A stretch of 64,000 nucleotides of DNA from NCBI GenBank assembly GCA_037501455.1, contig CM074857.1, positions 32,694,001 to 32,758,000 on the forward strand, given 5' to 3'. Source of the DNA: Lantana camara (Eukaryota; Streptophyta; Magnoliopsida; Lamiales; Verbenaceae). The position numbers were made by a program, and so were the translations under genes. The notes beneath the pieces are model-generated. The model searched no databases. It worked only from the letters and a program-made list of their open reading frames with translations, and had not been told where the DNA came from. Numbering within the stretch: the stretch's first letter is position 1; each line of letters begins with the position of its first letter. Of this stretch, positions 1-10,549 are shown piece by piece.

Positions 1-1935
1 TTGCTATATGTTGGGAACATTATGGTGTAATTCCATGGCATTTGGATGTGTTATAGGCATGCTTTTTCTTAATGCCGTTTATGTGTGTTTATATGTCGTT
101 TATGAATCGCATGACTTATTTTCTATATCATATCACTTCTTCTTGTTGTCCAACCTTGATACATGCTATGTTATGTAATATGAGGTATGTAGTAGCATGT
201 TGGTAAAGCTTGAATAGGTTCTATGCTCCTATTTGAATTCTTGAATTATTGGATTGGAAATATGAATTGAATGATCTATGATTGAACAAGTGAATGAATT
301 GGTTATATGATTTTCATGACTTAATATGATCTTTATGTCTTCATATCATGCTTGAGCATTGCCGTGCGTCATATATGGTTCATTTAGAGTCTTGAGTCTC
401 ACGAACACGTCTTGTGGTCTTTTGTACAGTTTGTCTCCAGGGTGGAGAGCTTTTGATCGTTCAAGCACTTGGTGCTCGATCCTTGTTTCTTCACGGTTAA
501 GGTGAGGGTGTTTTCGTTGTAGCTACGTATTAAACCCTACAACCCTTATGTGAAAAAGCTTTGGCCAAAACCTTATGATTATATGTATATAGTTTTCAAA
601 TGAAGTTATCGAGTAAATCCTTCTGAATTATGTGTATGAGCGTATAAACTTAAAATGGTTTTGTAATGAGGCTATGCTCCAAACCGTGTGTCTTCATGCT
701 AGCTACGGAATAGGATGACACGGAGAGGTACGTATATAGCATATGCCGACTTACACGGTAAGGTATTTATGAATTATGTTATGTACTTATGAATTATGAT
801 ATGTACTTATGAATTGATTGTTTGGCGAGACACATTTCTGATTTCTGATTATACGGGCCCCGGGACTTAGTATATGTGGCTAACCGAGGAAGCAAGGGCT
901 GACGGGGATCCCATATACTAGTCCCAACCAACTACGGTGATACCGGCCCTCGCTAGGAGATTTAGCGGGGAATGGGAGCTGAGTGCCTTTGGGGGAGTCA
1001 TGAAACCCCATTGGCCTATGTCTGAGGTGGTCGAGTCTTGCTAACCCGTCCACCACCCGGAGGAAGAAGGTTGATTAGGATTTCCGCCTCTTCTTATGTA
1101 TATGTTTTGATAGAGCTATGCACCGTGCGGGAAGGCCGGGACACGGATTGCCCAAACGCATATATTTATGATTTATGGTCCGCATGTATTATGATATATT
1201 GCATGATCGCCTAATCAATATATTATTGATATTTATGTACACGGTCGGAGTTTGGATGGAGGTTGTGCACGCTCACTCGCCGAGCCTTATATTTATGTAT
1301 GATTTATGAATGGAATGAATTTAATATGAATTAGTCGTAAAGGTCGAGCATTGTCTACCTATTTCTTGCCCTTTTTGGGAACTAAATTCAAATAAAACCT
1401 TGCTCGGGATTTATGACTTGCATGTGCATGTTTTATATATATATTTATCGCTCCTGCTCACTCAGTCTTCTAGAGACTGACCCCTCTCCCTCCCCAATCT
1501 TTTAGTGTGCAGGGTTGATCTTTGGAGTTTCGGGCTAGGCGGAGGTGTTGGAGTTTTAAGTTGGTCGAGTTAGGTTAGGAGAGTCTTTGCACTCACTCAT
1601 GTATTGAATTTATGTCTGTATCGATTCTATGGTATTATGAACTTGAATAATTATGTAATCATAATTGAATTGTTTTATTGGATTGTAATTATGAGTTTAA
1701 AAGAGGCCTGAAGAGCCCAATTCTGATTATGGTTGATATGATTGAACTCTGGCTTCGCTATGCTTTTACTTTGTGAATTGGTATTCGTTGCAGGGTCTAG
1801 TTCCGCCTAGCTTAGGAGGGTTTTTATGTTTGTCTCCCGTTCGCTAGGGTTTGATACGGGTGCGGATTTACTATTTCGTTACTCGTGTTGAGCCTTAGTG
1901 CGGGGGATGTGGCGCCTCACGTGCAGGGTGCTACA
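1..1935 (+). mobile_element. Ty3/gypsy LTR, right-hand part (family A)
   Basis: No coding sequence. It is recognisably the same family as the solo LTR at 36466-40900. Both share a block with a 'gctgacggg' motif, a 'cactcggtcttc...gactgac'-like block, and the terminal stretch that ends in GTGCTACA after a 'gcgggg.tgtggc.cctc' motif. The LTR therefore ends at 1935 in canonical CA; its TG start lies left of the window. The sequence after 1935 is copia LTR DNA, not a gypsy primer-binding site, so this is either a solo or truncated LTR, or a recombination junction. Strand is set by analogy with the other copy only. Confidence 0.6.
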
Positions 1936-1936
1936 T

Positions 1937-2488
1937 GGAACCTCAAGTCTAAGGATCAATTAATCACATCAATGACTCGTGAGATATTTCCTAATCTGGA
2001 AGTTTCCATTTCCTAAAATAGAAACTTCCTTTCCCATTTAGGAATCTTCTCACAGGGGGCACCTCAGTGAACTTACTTATTGAAGTAAGCACCCTCATGT
2101 ATCATGCACGTATCAACTATACACTTTGCACCTCCATGAAACAAGGTGGTCCTTCTTAAGGGCGTGATCCCACAAGCAAGCTTTAGAGGAGTCAGGTTGA
2201 CACTCCCACTGTCTGTAGGACTCATCGGCTTGGAGTATTTTACTAATCATGACTTATGTGATATAGGGCTCATTTCATGAACCATTTCACCTAAATGGTA
2301 GAGTCCTAAAGTCATTAGGATTAGGGGAGTTCTCATACATGCACAGCTAAAGAAAACGCATACCAAACAAGAGCATATAAAGAAGTGTTGCCTGAATTCG
2401 TTATTTTATTCAAAGATTGTCTGTGATTACAATAAGGAAAAGTACAAAGCGGATATACAATTGGTTTTCTAGGGCACTATTCCTAACA
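1937..2488 (-). repeat. Downstream (3') copia LTR block, truncated
   Basis: On the minus strand it begins with the copia terminus TGTTAGGAATAGTGCCC and follows the polypurine tract. It matches the first ~550 bp of the 1954-bp solo LTR at 36602-38555 and then stops at 1937, where the gypsy LTR end GTGCTACA begins. Relative to the solo LTR it lacks the G-box cluster, the TATA motif and the far LTR end. Confidence 0.8.
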
Positions 2489-2504
2489 ATCTCCCACTTG
2501 CCCG
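2489..2504 (-). other. Polypurine tract of the copia element
   Basis: Read on the minus strand this is a purine-rich AAGTGGGAGAT tract directly abutting the TGTTAGG start of the LTR. That is the standard position for the plus-strand primer of a Ty1/copia element. Confidence 0.75.
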
Positions 2505-2640
2505 TCAAAGTCATTCTAAAGCTACTCTAAGTCCCATCTTCTGAAGATGACCTTGGAAAGCTCCTTGACTAAGGGGTTTAGTAAGTAGATCTGCCACGTT
2601 CTCTGCTGATGCGACCCTCTTAATTTGCACATCTCAATTA
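2505..2640 (-). pseudogene. Copia RNase H C-terminal remnant
   Basis: Minus-strand translation shows the pattern R-V-x-S-x-E-N-V-A-D-x-L-T-K-P-L, typical of the last part of copia RNase H, which sits just before the polypurine tract. The catalytic part of RNase H and the whole RT are absent upstream, where the sequence jumps to the integrase-RT linker. Confidence 0.6.
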
Positions 2641-2764
2641 GAGGATCATTATCCTTTTGAGAGATCTCATGGAAGAATCCATACCATCTCTCCGGCTGTC
2701 TAGGAGTGCGTTCAGAATGCCTTAGAGGAGGATTTACGTGTGTATCGAAATTCGTGATTGGTTG

Positions 2765-3712
2765 TTATTGATCAGAAGGGGACGTTTCTTCAGTGGGTGG
2801 GGTGAGGTCACTTTGTACTTCCTCTAATTCTAGGATCTTGCCTTTCTTTTCTTTAAGGAACGGTTCCTCCAGAAAAGTGGCATTTCTGGAAACAAACACC
2901 TTTTGCTCAGATTGATCATAGAAGTAGTATCCTATAGATTCCTTAGGATAACCTACAAAGTAGCATAAGTTAGAACGAGATTCCAACTTATCTCCCACTG
3001 TCCTCTTCACGTAAGCAGGACAACCCCAAATTCTTAAGTAAGAATATTTAGGGATTTTACCATGCCACATTTCATAGGGCGTTCTAAGGACTGACTTAGA
3101 GGGGACTAGATTCAAAATCTTTGCTGCACTTTCTAGGGCATAACCCCAGAAAGAAGGTGGTAAGTCAGTGAAACTCATCATGGAACGAACCATATCGAGT
3201 AGAGTTCGATTCCTTCTCTCAGAAACTCCATTGAGTTGAGAAGTTCCCGGAGGTGTCCACTGAGAGATAATCCCATTATCTTTGAGATGACTAAGGAATT
3301 CTTCACTAAGATACTCGCCTCCTCGATCAGATCGAAGTGCTTTGATCTTGTGACCAGTTTGGTTCTCAACCTCCTTTTGAAATTATAGGAATTTCTCAAA
3401 AGCTTCAGATTTATACTTCATTAAGTATATATAACCATACCGACTAAAGTCATCGGTAAAGGTTATGAAGTATTGATGATTGTTTCTAGTGCTTACACTA
3501 AGCGGTCCACAAACATCAGAATTGATCAAATCCAAGACCTTAGTGGCACGTGCACGTTCCTCAGTTCCTTTAAAAGGAAACTTGGACATTTTTCCTTTGA
3601 GACATGACTCGCAAGAAGTTAACTCTTTGAGATCATTTTTTCAGAGAATGATCCTAAAGTGTTTATCTTGCTAATTCTGTTCTTGGAAATATGTCCCAAT
3701 CTGGCGTGCCAT
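2765..3712 (-). pseudogene. Copia integrase, broken
   Basis: Minus-strand fragments cover, in order, the HHCC-type pre-integrase motif (WHARLGH...KNRI near 3660-3710), the start of the rve core (G-P-L-S then an FTDDFSR stretch in 3383-3589), the later core with S-D-R-G-G-E-Y and a GTSQLNGVSERRN motif, and the C-terminal copia signature F-W-G-Y-A...Y-E-M-W-H-G (2765-3193). Frame changes and a stop near 3385 separate the pieces, so no intact enzyme can be made. The 142-residue C-terminal block is the longest surviving part. Its following RT domain has been deleted. Confidence 0.8.
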
Positions 3713-4169
3713 AAGGGAGCTGAAACTTTGTCATCTCTCTTACGTTTGGTTTCTCGTTGTATATTCATAATATTAATATTTTGAGTTAGATAAAGTCCAT
3801 TACTTAGAGTACCGATGTGAACGGAAGTGTTGTTCCGTTTGATAAAGTATTTACCATTCTTAATATAAGTTTCATAACCTTCACAATCTAAAATTGGAAC
3901 TGAAATTATATTACAAATAATGCTCGGTACTTAAAGGACTTTATTTAGAACTAACTCAAAACTACCTAAATCTAATCTAATTGTGCCTAAAGCTCGAGCT
4001 TCAATATTTGACCCATCGCCAATCTTCAAGATACATTCTCCTTCTCTGGGTTGTTGAACTTCATTTAGCATCTGTACATCATTACAGATATGAGCTCCAC
4101 AACCGGTATCAAGTACCCAAGAACTAGAATTAACAGAAAGATTTACTTCAACGAGAAATACACCTTTCT

Positions 4170-4994
4170 TTAGAGTAGCTTTGTACTCTGGGCAGTTTCT
4201 CCTCCAATGCCCCGCTTTGCCACAATGGAAGCAAACATCCTCTTTCTGATCACGCTTCTTCTTTTGGGCCTTCCCCTTCGAAATGCCACCAGTGGGCCTA
4301 AGGGTTTCTTCTTCTTCTTTTGGGCTTTCTTGCCCTTACCTTTAGAAGGCCCAGAAGAGGAAGATGGAGCATTCACCATCAGAACCTTATTGTCCTTCTT
4401 GATCGTGCTTTCAGCAGTCACAAGCTGACTAATCAGCTCAGCTACAGTAGCACCAACATGATTCATATTGAAGTTAAGGACAAATGGGTTGAATGATGGT
4501 GGGAGCGAGGCTAGCAACAAGTCCACTAAAACCTCATCTTTCAGTGGCATGTCCATGGAAGCAAGTTTCTCAGTAAGGGCGAGAAACTTGAGTCCATATT
4601 CATGGACACTTGAACCTTCCGTCATTCTTAAGTGGAACAATTCCTTTGAAGTGTTATACCTTGTAAAACGTTCATGAGGGCGGTAAAGTTGCTCTAAGTG
4701 GTCGTAAATCTCCCAAGCAAATTCCATGGCCTCATGTTGCCTTTGCAAGTCCGGAGAGATGTTAGCCAACATAAGGCAACGAGCTTGGAGATTATCATTC
4801 TTCCACTTCTGAATCGCATCCCGCTCGGCCCGAGTGGGAGCCTCCTCTTCGGGACTAGGCTCCCCTTCGAAGAGAACATAAGTTCTCTTCTCAAAATCTA
4901 AAATGATTTTTAGATTTCTCAGCCAATCAGAATAGTTGGGACCAGTCAACTTGTTTGACTCGAGGATCGATACAAGAGGGTTTTTGGTTGCCAT
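4170..4994 (-). CDS. gag: Copia gag polyprotein, N-terminal part
   Basis: A 274-residue minus-strand ORF. It starts with a typical plant copia gag N-terminus (L-T-G-P-N-Y-S-D-W-L-R-N-L-K) and continues through the UBN2-type gag region with W-E-I-Y-D-H-L and Y-x-L-K-F-L-A-L segments, then a lysine-rich linker. A frameshift lies near 4300. The expected CCHC zinc knuckle (C-x2-C-x4-H-x4-C, near 4190-4235) and the protease-like D-T-G-C-G-A-H motif (near 4080-4120) continue in another frame. Gag forms the virus-like particle and packages the RNA; this copy could only supply its N-terminal part. The start at 4994 is the first Met and fits the family. Confidence 0.8.
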   Translation of the reverse strand: MATKNPLVSILESNKLTGPNYSDWLRNLKIILDFEKRTYVLFEGEPSPEEEAPTRAERDAIQKWKNDNLQARCLMLANISPDLQRQHEAMEFAWEIYDHLEQLYRPHERFTRYNTSKELFHLRMTEGSSVHEYGLKFLALTEKLASMDMPLKDEVLVDLLLASLPPSFNPFVLNFNMNHVGATVAELISQLVTAESTIKKDNKVLMVNAPSSSSGPSKGKGKKAQKKKKKPLGPLVAFRRGRPKRRSVIRKRMFASIVAKRGIGGETAQSTKLL

Positions 4995-5374
4995 TTGAAA
5001 ACACGTAGAGAATCACAGAATCTACGACCTAAATGGTAAAACAGAGAACTAGTGAGCATGCTGAATTATAACGATATACAAAAGATAAGGTCTTTAATCT
5101 AATGTAGCTCCCACTGTTTTTCAAAGATCTATAATTCCCAAAGATCTAAGAGGAGCATGTTTCCCAATGGGTACTAAGATCCTAGGCATTTTACCTCGAA
5201 CCCACGACTCGCGGACATTCTAAGTAAGAACCCTAGGTAGGTACAACTTACCAATTCTAACACCTTTAGAACTCTTAGTAATTGTTTTTGCATCACCTAT
5301 CTTTCAATATGGACCCACGACTCGTGCGACATTCATATTTACTTAGGCGTTAAGCTTAACCCATCAATCATAAG

Positions 5375-5904
5375 ATTAATCACATCAATGACTCGTGAGA
5401 TATTTCCTAATCTGGAAGTTTCCATTTCCTAAAATAGAAACTTCCTTTCCCATTTAGGAATCTTCTCACAGGGGGCACCTCAGTGAACTTACTTATTGAA
5501 GTAAGCACCCTCATGTATCATGCACGTATCAACTATACACTTTGCACCTCCATGAAACAAGGTGGTCCTTCTTAAGGGCGTGATCCCACAAGCAAGCTTT
5601 AGAGGAGTCAGGTTGACACTCCCACTGTCTGTAGGACTCATCGGCTTGGAGTATTTTACTAATCATGACTTATGTGATATAGGGCTCATTTCATGAACCA
5701 TTTCACCTAAATGGTAGAGTCCTAAAGTCATTAGGATTAGGGGAGTTCTCATACATGCACAGCTAAAGAAAACGCATACCAAACAAGAGCATATAAAGAA
5801 GTGTTGCCTGAATTCGTTATTTTATTCAAAGATTGTCTGTGATTACAATAAGGAAAAGTACAAAGCGGATATACAATCGGCTTTCTAGGGCACTATTCCT
5901 AACA
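5375..5904 (-). repeat. Upstream (5') copia LTR block, truncated
   Basis: Matches 1959-2488 over 530 bp with two base differences (near 5879 and 5882) and no gaps. On the minus strand it opens with TGTTAGGAATAG. Similarity to the long solo LTR at 36602-38555 ends at 5375, after which about 380 bp of leader-like sequence precedes gag. I saw no primer-binding site complementary to initiator tRNA-Met in that leader. Confidence 0.75.
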
Positions 5905-6252
5905 GTGTTCCGTTACTATTGTAACAAAATATGGTATCGAACAGTTAACACACTTGATTTTGAGCTAGGGGTCAACGATAGGGACTTGATTTGGCAGAGC
6001 ACGGATTTTTATTGGCGAGGATCAGGAAACACGATGGAGGGAAATATAATCATCCCAGGTGATAAAGATATTAATGGCCGGATTGTTTGGGATATTGATA
6101 GTCCAAGATCATCCAAACTTAAGTATAAGGCTTTGACCTTGCCAGTTGTAATTTTTTGGAAATTGAGGGATTGGGTAGATGTTCCTGGTTTGGATAGCCG
6201 GTACAAATGGTCAGATCTTTTGCAAGGAACTGAGTGTTTTCATGAGAGGTAA
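5905..6252 (+). CDS. Unrecognised coding-like fragment
   Basis: Directly right of the copia LTR an open frame runs to a TGA-free stretch ending at 6252 (about 116 residues after the LTR border). The composition is protein-like: W-rich, with Y-W-R-G-S-G, G-R-I-V-W-D-I-D and V-I-F-W-K-L-R-D-W-V-D-V-P-G-L-D segments. I do not recognise the family. Further coding-like pieces in other frames follow up to about 6640, so it may be one exon or a decayed gene fragment cut by the copia insertion. There is no start codon outside the LTR and no matching upstream part on the far side of the copia element. Confidence 0.25.
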   Translation: MFRYYCNKIWYRTVNTLDFELGVNDRDLIWQSTDFYWRGSGNTMEGNIIIPGDKDINGRIVWDIDSPRSSKLKYKALTLPVVIFWKLRDWVDVPGLDSRYKWSDLLQGTECFHER

Positions 6253-6741
6253 AATTCAGTTGGGTAAACCTTCCCCAATTTGGGGTCTCTCGATCCCCGA
6301 AAAGAACCATCAATGTGGCACACCGATGATTATGATTGAGGTGAGGTCAATCCTTTTCGTTGGGCGTTATCACAATCAAGCATATGGCTGCTGTGAGTAA
6401 ATATGCCACCGTGACTACTAAGAGAAATGAAGATAGCCGTTCTTTGCTTGGGATGGCGTTGGTTAAGAAACATAAGCAGCAGACGTTGAGGATTCATATT
6501 AATTTGGCTCATCAAGCTTCTTCTGTTGGCTGGAGTAGCAGCAGGGCTTCCTTCTTTACTTGGAGTGCTTCCTTTTTACATCTGAAAAACAGAGCAAAAA
6601 AAGGAGACAAAATAAGGGATGAAACTCATTTTCATCTTTAACAACATTAATGACTTGAAACGTAAACATGTTTAATTTCAAAAAACATGACTTTTCCACA
6701 GGGTGCAAAATGGTTGTAAATGCATGTTGGTTTACTATCAC

Positions 6742-6816
6742 TGCACACCATAATCACGTCATGCTCAAACGTTAACCAACATATCACTACACACCATAAT
6801 CACGCCATGCTCAAAC
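6742..6816. repeat. Short tandem duplication next to hAT insertion
   Basis: Two near-identical ~40-bp units, each ending in 'catgctcaaac', lie side by side with a few substitutions. The second unit supplies the 8-bp TSD of the adjoining hAT element. Confidence 0.6.
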
Positions 6817-7951
6817 CATGGTTCGCAGTTGCGGTCGCGGAAAACGGAACGGGGGGCACCTTTCCAGTTCCAGCGTCATGTCGCGGAACGGTTGTGTCAC
6901 TTCATGGAACGGAGGGCATTTTTATGGTAAATATAGTTGATTAATGTACCAATACAAATAAAAGTTCCACTATTATCATATAACACTATAGATATTATGT
7001 TAGATAAACAACAATACATTATTTATTAATAATAAGTGAAATGAGAAGGGGGAAGAAACTCAGCGTCTCTTCCGAGGCGTAGTGAAATATATTACAATAA
7101 ATAAATAATAATATTCTATTTATTAATAAGTGGAACGGGAGTGGAAGAAACTCATAATTGTTCGTCTCTTCTAAGGAGTAGTGAAATTGACGCCGCCTGT
7201 AATGGAAACATTTAAACGGAATAAACTATAGGATCACATACATTCGTTTTCCCCAAATTTTGATATGAATTTGAATTACCTTTCTACCAAAGAGAAGACG
7301 ACACCAAAAATAATGATTCAACCTTATGATAATGATTGATAAAATAAATTAGTCATCAATAAAATATCCAAATTTAGTTGCACGTAATTTTTTTTTTTTT
7401 AACACATCACACCTAAATAGAATTCAAACCCGAGTTGTAAGTAATTATTTTTTCAATAAAATTTGAAATATAAAATACAGGTTCATAATAATTATGATAT
7501 TCATGTAATTATATAATTCAATTTAATTGGGTCTTATTATTACATAATCAAATGATGACCCATTTATTAGGCCAAAATCTTTAAATCTGATAAGAATTGT
7601 TAATTCAAATAATCAATCCACTAAGTAAAAATTTGGCCCATTTTATATTTTAGCCCATTAATTATATTAATTAAATACAAAAACTTAATTTGTCCATGTC
7701 TTCATCCGGTCCTACAATTGCATAACAGAAAGCCGCCGTCTTCATCGCTGTCAACGCATCGCCGTTCCATGGCCGTTTCAGTCCGTTCTTCACCGATTCA
7801 GTACGTTCCTTGCCGAAAAAACGGGGTGGAACACCGTTTCGGCCGATTTCGCGGCGTTCCACCCCCGCACCAAGTACCGGCGTTCCACTCCCGTCAAGGT
7901 GGAACGTCCACTGCCATTCCGGTCGTTATAACGGTGTTCCTGAGAACCAAG
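6817..7951. mobile_element. Non-autonomous hAT element, 8-bp TSD
   Basis: GCTCAAAC at 6809-6816 is repeated exactly at 7952-7959. The termini are inverted: CATGGTTCGCAG on the left and CTGAGAACCAAG on the right. Both end regions are GC-richer and full of 'ggaacgg' / 'ccgttcc' motifs, while the middle is AT-rich with no transposase frame. An 8-bp duplication with short terminal inverted repeats is the hAT hallmark. Confidence 0.75.
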
Positions 7952-8373
7952 GCTCAAACGTGACTTGGAAAGTAAAGGAGCACTAAGTACATGTTTACTT
8001 TGTTGGTTCGAATGAGATCCGATAAATGAGCAAATGATATTAACGGTGGGATGTAACGGTGAATCGCTCTTCCTTCCATAATTCCATTATAAGGTGTTGA
8101 TGCTGAATGATTAGTGCTTGTTTCTTTGAGCAGATGAACCTTAAAAACTCAGCTCTAATCCAGTGACGTTTCCCAGCAAGAAGAGCATAGAACTATGAAT
8201 AAACCAGATATTTTCTCTGGTTTTCAGTTTCATGTCTGCTTGAAGACGAAATAGATTTTTTAATATAAAAGAAATAACTTTATTCAAAAAATAATTATAA
8301 AGAATCAAGATCACCGATTCACCACTTTACCAGTTTCTTTCTGCAGATAGAAAACCAAAATTCAAAACAAAAC

Positions 8374-8376
<3 letters not shown>
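7952..8376. other. Upstream region of the lectin receptor kinase
   Basis: About 500 bp lie between the hAT element and the kinase start. It holds no ORF of note and ends in a pyrimidine-rich leader. I could not fix a TATA box with confidence. Confidence 0.4.

Positions 8377-8408
<32 letters not shown>
8377..8408 (+). repeat. (TC)n microsatellite in 5' leader
   Basis: An uninterrupted TC run of about 32 bp lies 68 bp before the chosen ATG of the lectin receptor kinase. CT-rich leader repeats are common near plant transcription starts. Confidence 0.9.
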
Positions 8409-8411
<3 letters not shown>

Positions 8412-8476
8412 ATTCAAGGAAGCCCATATGAGAAATATTGATTCTTTCCCCAAGAAGATCATATGAAATTCCAGTA

Positions 8477-10549
8477 ATGTGTCGATCTTCTCTCAAGATC
8501 CTCTGCTTTCTCTCCGCCTTCTTCCTCTTCGCCGCATCTTTCTCCGCCCCACTCCCGCCGTCGGAAAACATTTCCCTCTTCGGCGAGGCTTCCCTCAATA
8601 CCTCCGGCATTTCACTCACGAGACAGAAGGACTGCACTCCACCACCGCCGCCACCCGCCGCGCACTCCGGCGTAGGAAGAGCATTCTACGTGAACCCAGT
8701 TCGTTTCCGAGATATCTCCGCCAACACCACCGCTTCCTTCGCCTCCACCTTCTCTTTCACCGTCGCCAGAGCTCCTTCTTGCCCCTTCGGAGATGGGTTC
8801 GCGTTCCTCATCACCTCCAACACGGGTTCCTTCAGCCTTCAAGACGGTTACATGGGCCTTCCCAATGAGATTCTAGACTCTTCCGAAGCTCAAGATTCGT
8901 ACTTCGCGGTGGAGTTCGATACGAGATTCAATCCCAATTTGGAAGACGCTAATGGCAATCATGTCGGAATTGACATCAATAATCTCCGATCACTGGCAAC
9001 AGTCGAGGTTGATTTGAAAACGGGGAAGGAATTGACGGCGTGGATCGAATATAGGGATTCGGAGAAGATGATTAGGGTTTGGATTGGGTATTCGAAGCAG
9101 ATTAAGCCCCAAACCCCTGTTCTAATTCTGCAGATCGATTTATCTAATCATTTCAAAGAATCCATGCATGTGGGATTCTCTGCTTCAAACGGGAAAGGCT
9201 CTGCAATACACAAGATCGAAACATGGCGATTCAAAACCTATTTTGGATTGTTCCCTTCAACGATTCCGATGGATACGGGTTCAAGAGGGGATTGTTTGAT
9301 GTGCCCTAAAAGGGATACCGACATTGAAATTGGTTCGTTTTATCTCCCTCGCCCCAATCGTAGATTCCTCAATTTAGCCCTAATTTTGGTAGGATTGATC
9401 CTTCTCACAATCTTGGTTGCTATAATCCTCGTTGGCTTAATCTTCTACATGAAGAGGAGGAAACATAGGCTTAGTCATGCTCGAAGCGAGAGGCATATAA
9501 GAAGCTTGCAGGGGGGTCGAATGGTTCCCAAAATGCTGTCTCTAACAGAGATCAGATCAGCAACGAATGGATTCAATCAAGACAAGATCATAGGTGAAGG
9601 AGCTTCAGCTGTAGTGTATGAAGGAGCGATCCCGAATTGCGGGTCAGTTGCGATCAAGAGATTCAACCAGGAAAACAACAGAGTTGATTCTTCAGTTTCG
9701 AAGATCCCGTTCAACACAGAATTTGCAACAATGGCGGGATGCTTGAGGCACAAGAACCTCGTGCAGCTCCAGGGATGGTGCTGCGAGAAGAACGAGCTCG
9801 TTTTGGTGTACGAGTACATGGTGAATGGAAGCTTAGACAAGATTCTCCACAACAGAACAAATCTGACCAAATTCCTGACATGGGAGAGGAGATTGAACAT
9901 TATTCTTGGGGTTGCTTCTGCCCTCATATACTTGCACGAAGAATGCGAGAGCCAGATCATACACCGTGATGTGAAAACGTGCAACATTTTATTGGACGCT
10001 GAGTTCAATGCCAAGCTGGGAGATTTTGGCTTGGCTGAGGTTTACCGGCATAGTTTAGGGACAAGGAATGCCACTGTACCAGCTGGCACCATGGGGTATT
10101 TGGCGCCAGAATATGCTTTTTCCGGTGTGCCAACAGTGAAGACAGATGTGTACAGCTTTGGAGTGGTAGTTCTCGAGGTGGCATCGGGGAGGAGGCCAGT
10201 GGATGAGGACAGAGTCGTGATCAGTGACTACGTTTGGGACTTGTGGGAGAAGGGGGTGATTAGTGAGGCGGCGGATCCGAGGTTGTTGGGGAAGTTTGAT
10301 AGAATGGAGATGGAGGGTGTGCTTATGGTGGGGCTGAGCTGTGCGCACCCCAACTGTGAAAAGAGGCCGAGGATGAGGGAGGCAGCGAGGATGCTTCGGG
10401 GGGAAGCACCGCTGCCGGTTCTGCCGGCGAGGAAGCCGGTGGTGAGGATACAGTCGGTGCTGCCGGAGGGTTGTGAAGAGATCATGATGGGTGGTTTTGA
10501 GGATGGTGAACCTTGGTCTACTCCAAGAACTCATTTTAGCAGAAACTGA
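8477..10549 (+). CDS. LECRKS6: L-type lectin-domain receptor kinase S.6-like
   Basis: A single-exon gene for a 690-residue plasma-membrane receptor kinase. The order is: signal peptide (about residues 1-24), legume-type lectin ectodomain (about 28-262, with A-V-E-F-D-T and N-x-N-H-V-G-I-D motifs), a transmembrane helix (about 297-325), and a Ser/Thr kinase. Kinase landmarks are the VAIK lysine near residue 394, H-R-D-V-K near 496 and D-F-G-L near 516, followed by the activation-loop A-G-T-M-G-Y-L-A-P-E. The HRD type and all catalytic residues look intact. The C-terminal signature P-L-P-V-L-P-A-R and the ending W-x-T-P-R-T-H-F match Arabidopsis LecRK-S.6 as I remember it. An earlier in-frame ATG exists at 8438, but the Met at 8477 directly precedes the hydrophobic signal peptide and is preferred. 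Such kinases are thought to sense extracellular ligands; the ligand here is unknown. Confidence 0.93.
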   Translation: MCRSSLKILCFLSAFFLFAASFSAPLPPSENISLFGEASLNTSGISLTRQKDCTPPPPPPAAHSGVGRAFYVNPVRFRDISANTTASFASTFSFTVARAPSCPFGDGFAFLITSNTGSFSLQDGYMGLPNEILDSSEAQDSYFAVEFDTRFNPNLEDANGNHVGIDINNLRSLATVEVDLKTGKELTAWIEYRDSEKMIRVWIGYSKQIKPQTPVLILQIDLSNHFKESMHVGFSASNGKGSAIHKIETWRFKTYFGLFPSTIPMDTGSRGDCLMCPKRDTDIEIGSFYLPRPNRRFLNLALILVGLILLTILVAIILVGLIFYMKRRKHRLSHARSERHIRSLQGGRMVPKMLSLTEIRSATNGFNQDKIIGEGASAVVYEGAIPNCGSVAIKRFNQENNRVDSSVSKIPFNTEFATMAGCLRHKNLVQLQGWCCEKNELVLVYEYMVNGSLDKILHNRTNLTKFLTWERRLNIILGVASALIYLHEECESQIIHRDVKTCNILLDAEFNAKLGDFGLAEVYRHSLGTRNATVPAGTMGYLAPEYAFSGVPTVKTDVYSFGVVVLEVASGRRPVDEDRVVISDYVWDLWEKGVISEAADPRLLGKFDRMEMEGVLMVGLSCAHPNCEKRPRMREAARMLRGEAPLPVLPARKPVVRIQSVLPEGCEEIMMGGFEDGEPWSTPRTHFSRN

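Larger units (their letters stand above)
1936..5904 (-). mobile_element. Ty1/copia element, internally deleted, minus orientation
   Basis: Two almost identical LTR blocks (1937-2488 and 5375-5904) flank minus-strand copia coding remnants in the order gag, zinc knuckle, protease, integrase, then the C-terminal tail of RNase H. Most of the reverse transcriptase is missing between about 2640 and 2765, and several frames are broken, so the copy is non-autonomous. The purine-rich tract before the downstream LTR is intact. Over the 530 bp they share, the LTR blocks differ at only two bases by eye, which points to a recent insertion or gene conversion. No TSD is seen: the left side runs straight into a gypsy LTR end and the right side into unrelated sequence. 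Confidence 0.85.

Noticed and set aside
8438..8476. Earlier Met at 8438 as the receptor-kinase start
   Set aside because: It adds 13 polar residues before the signal peptide; the Met at 8477 fits a secreted N-terminus.
10055..10534. 159-residue minus-strand ORF
   Set aside because: Antisense shadow of the kinase domain of the lectin receptor kinase.
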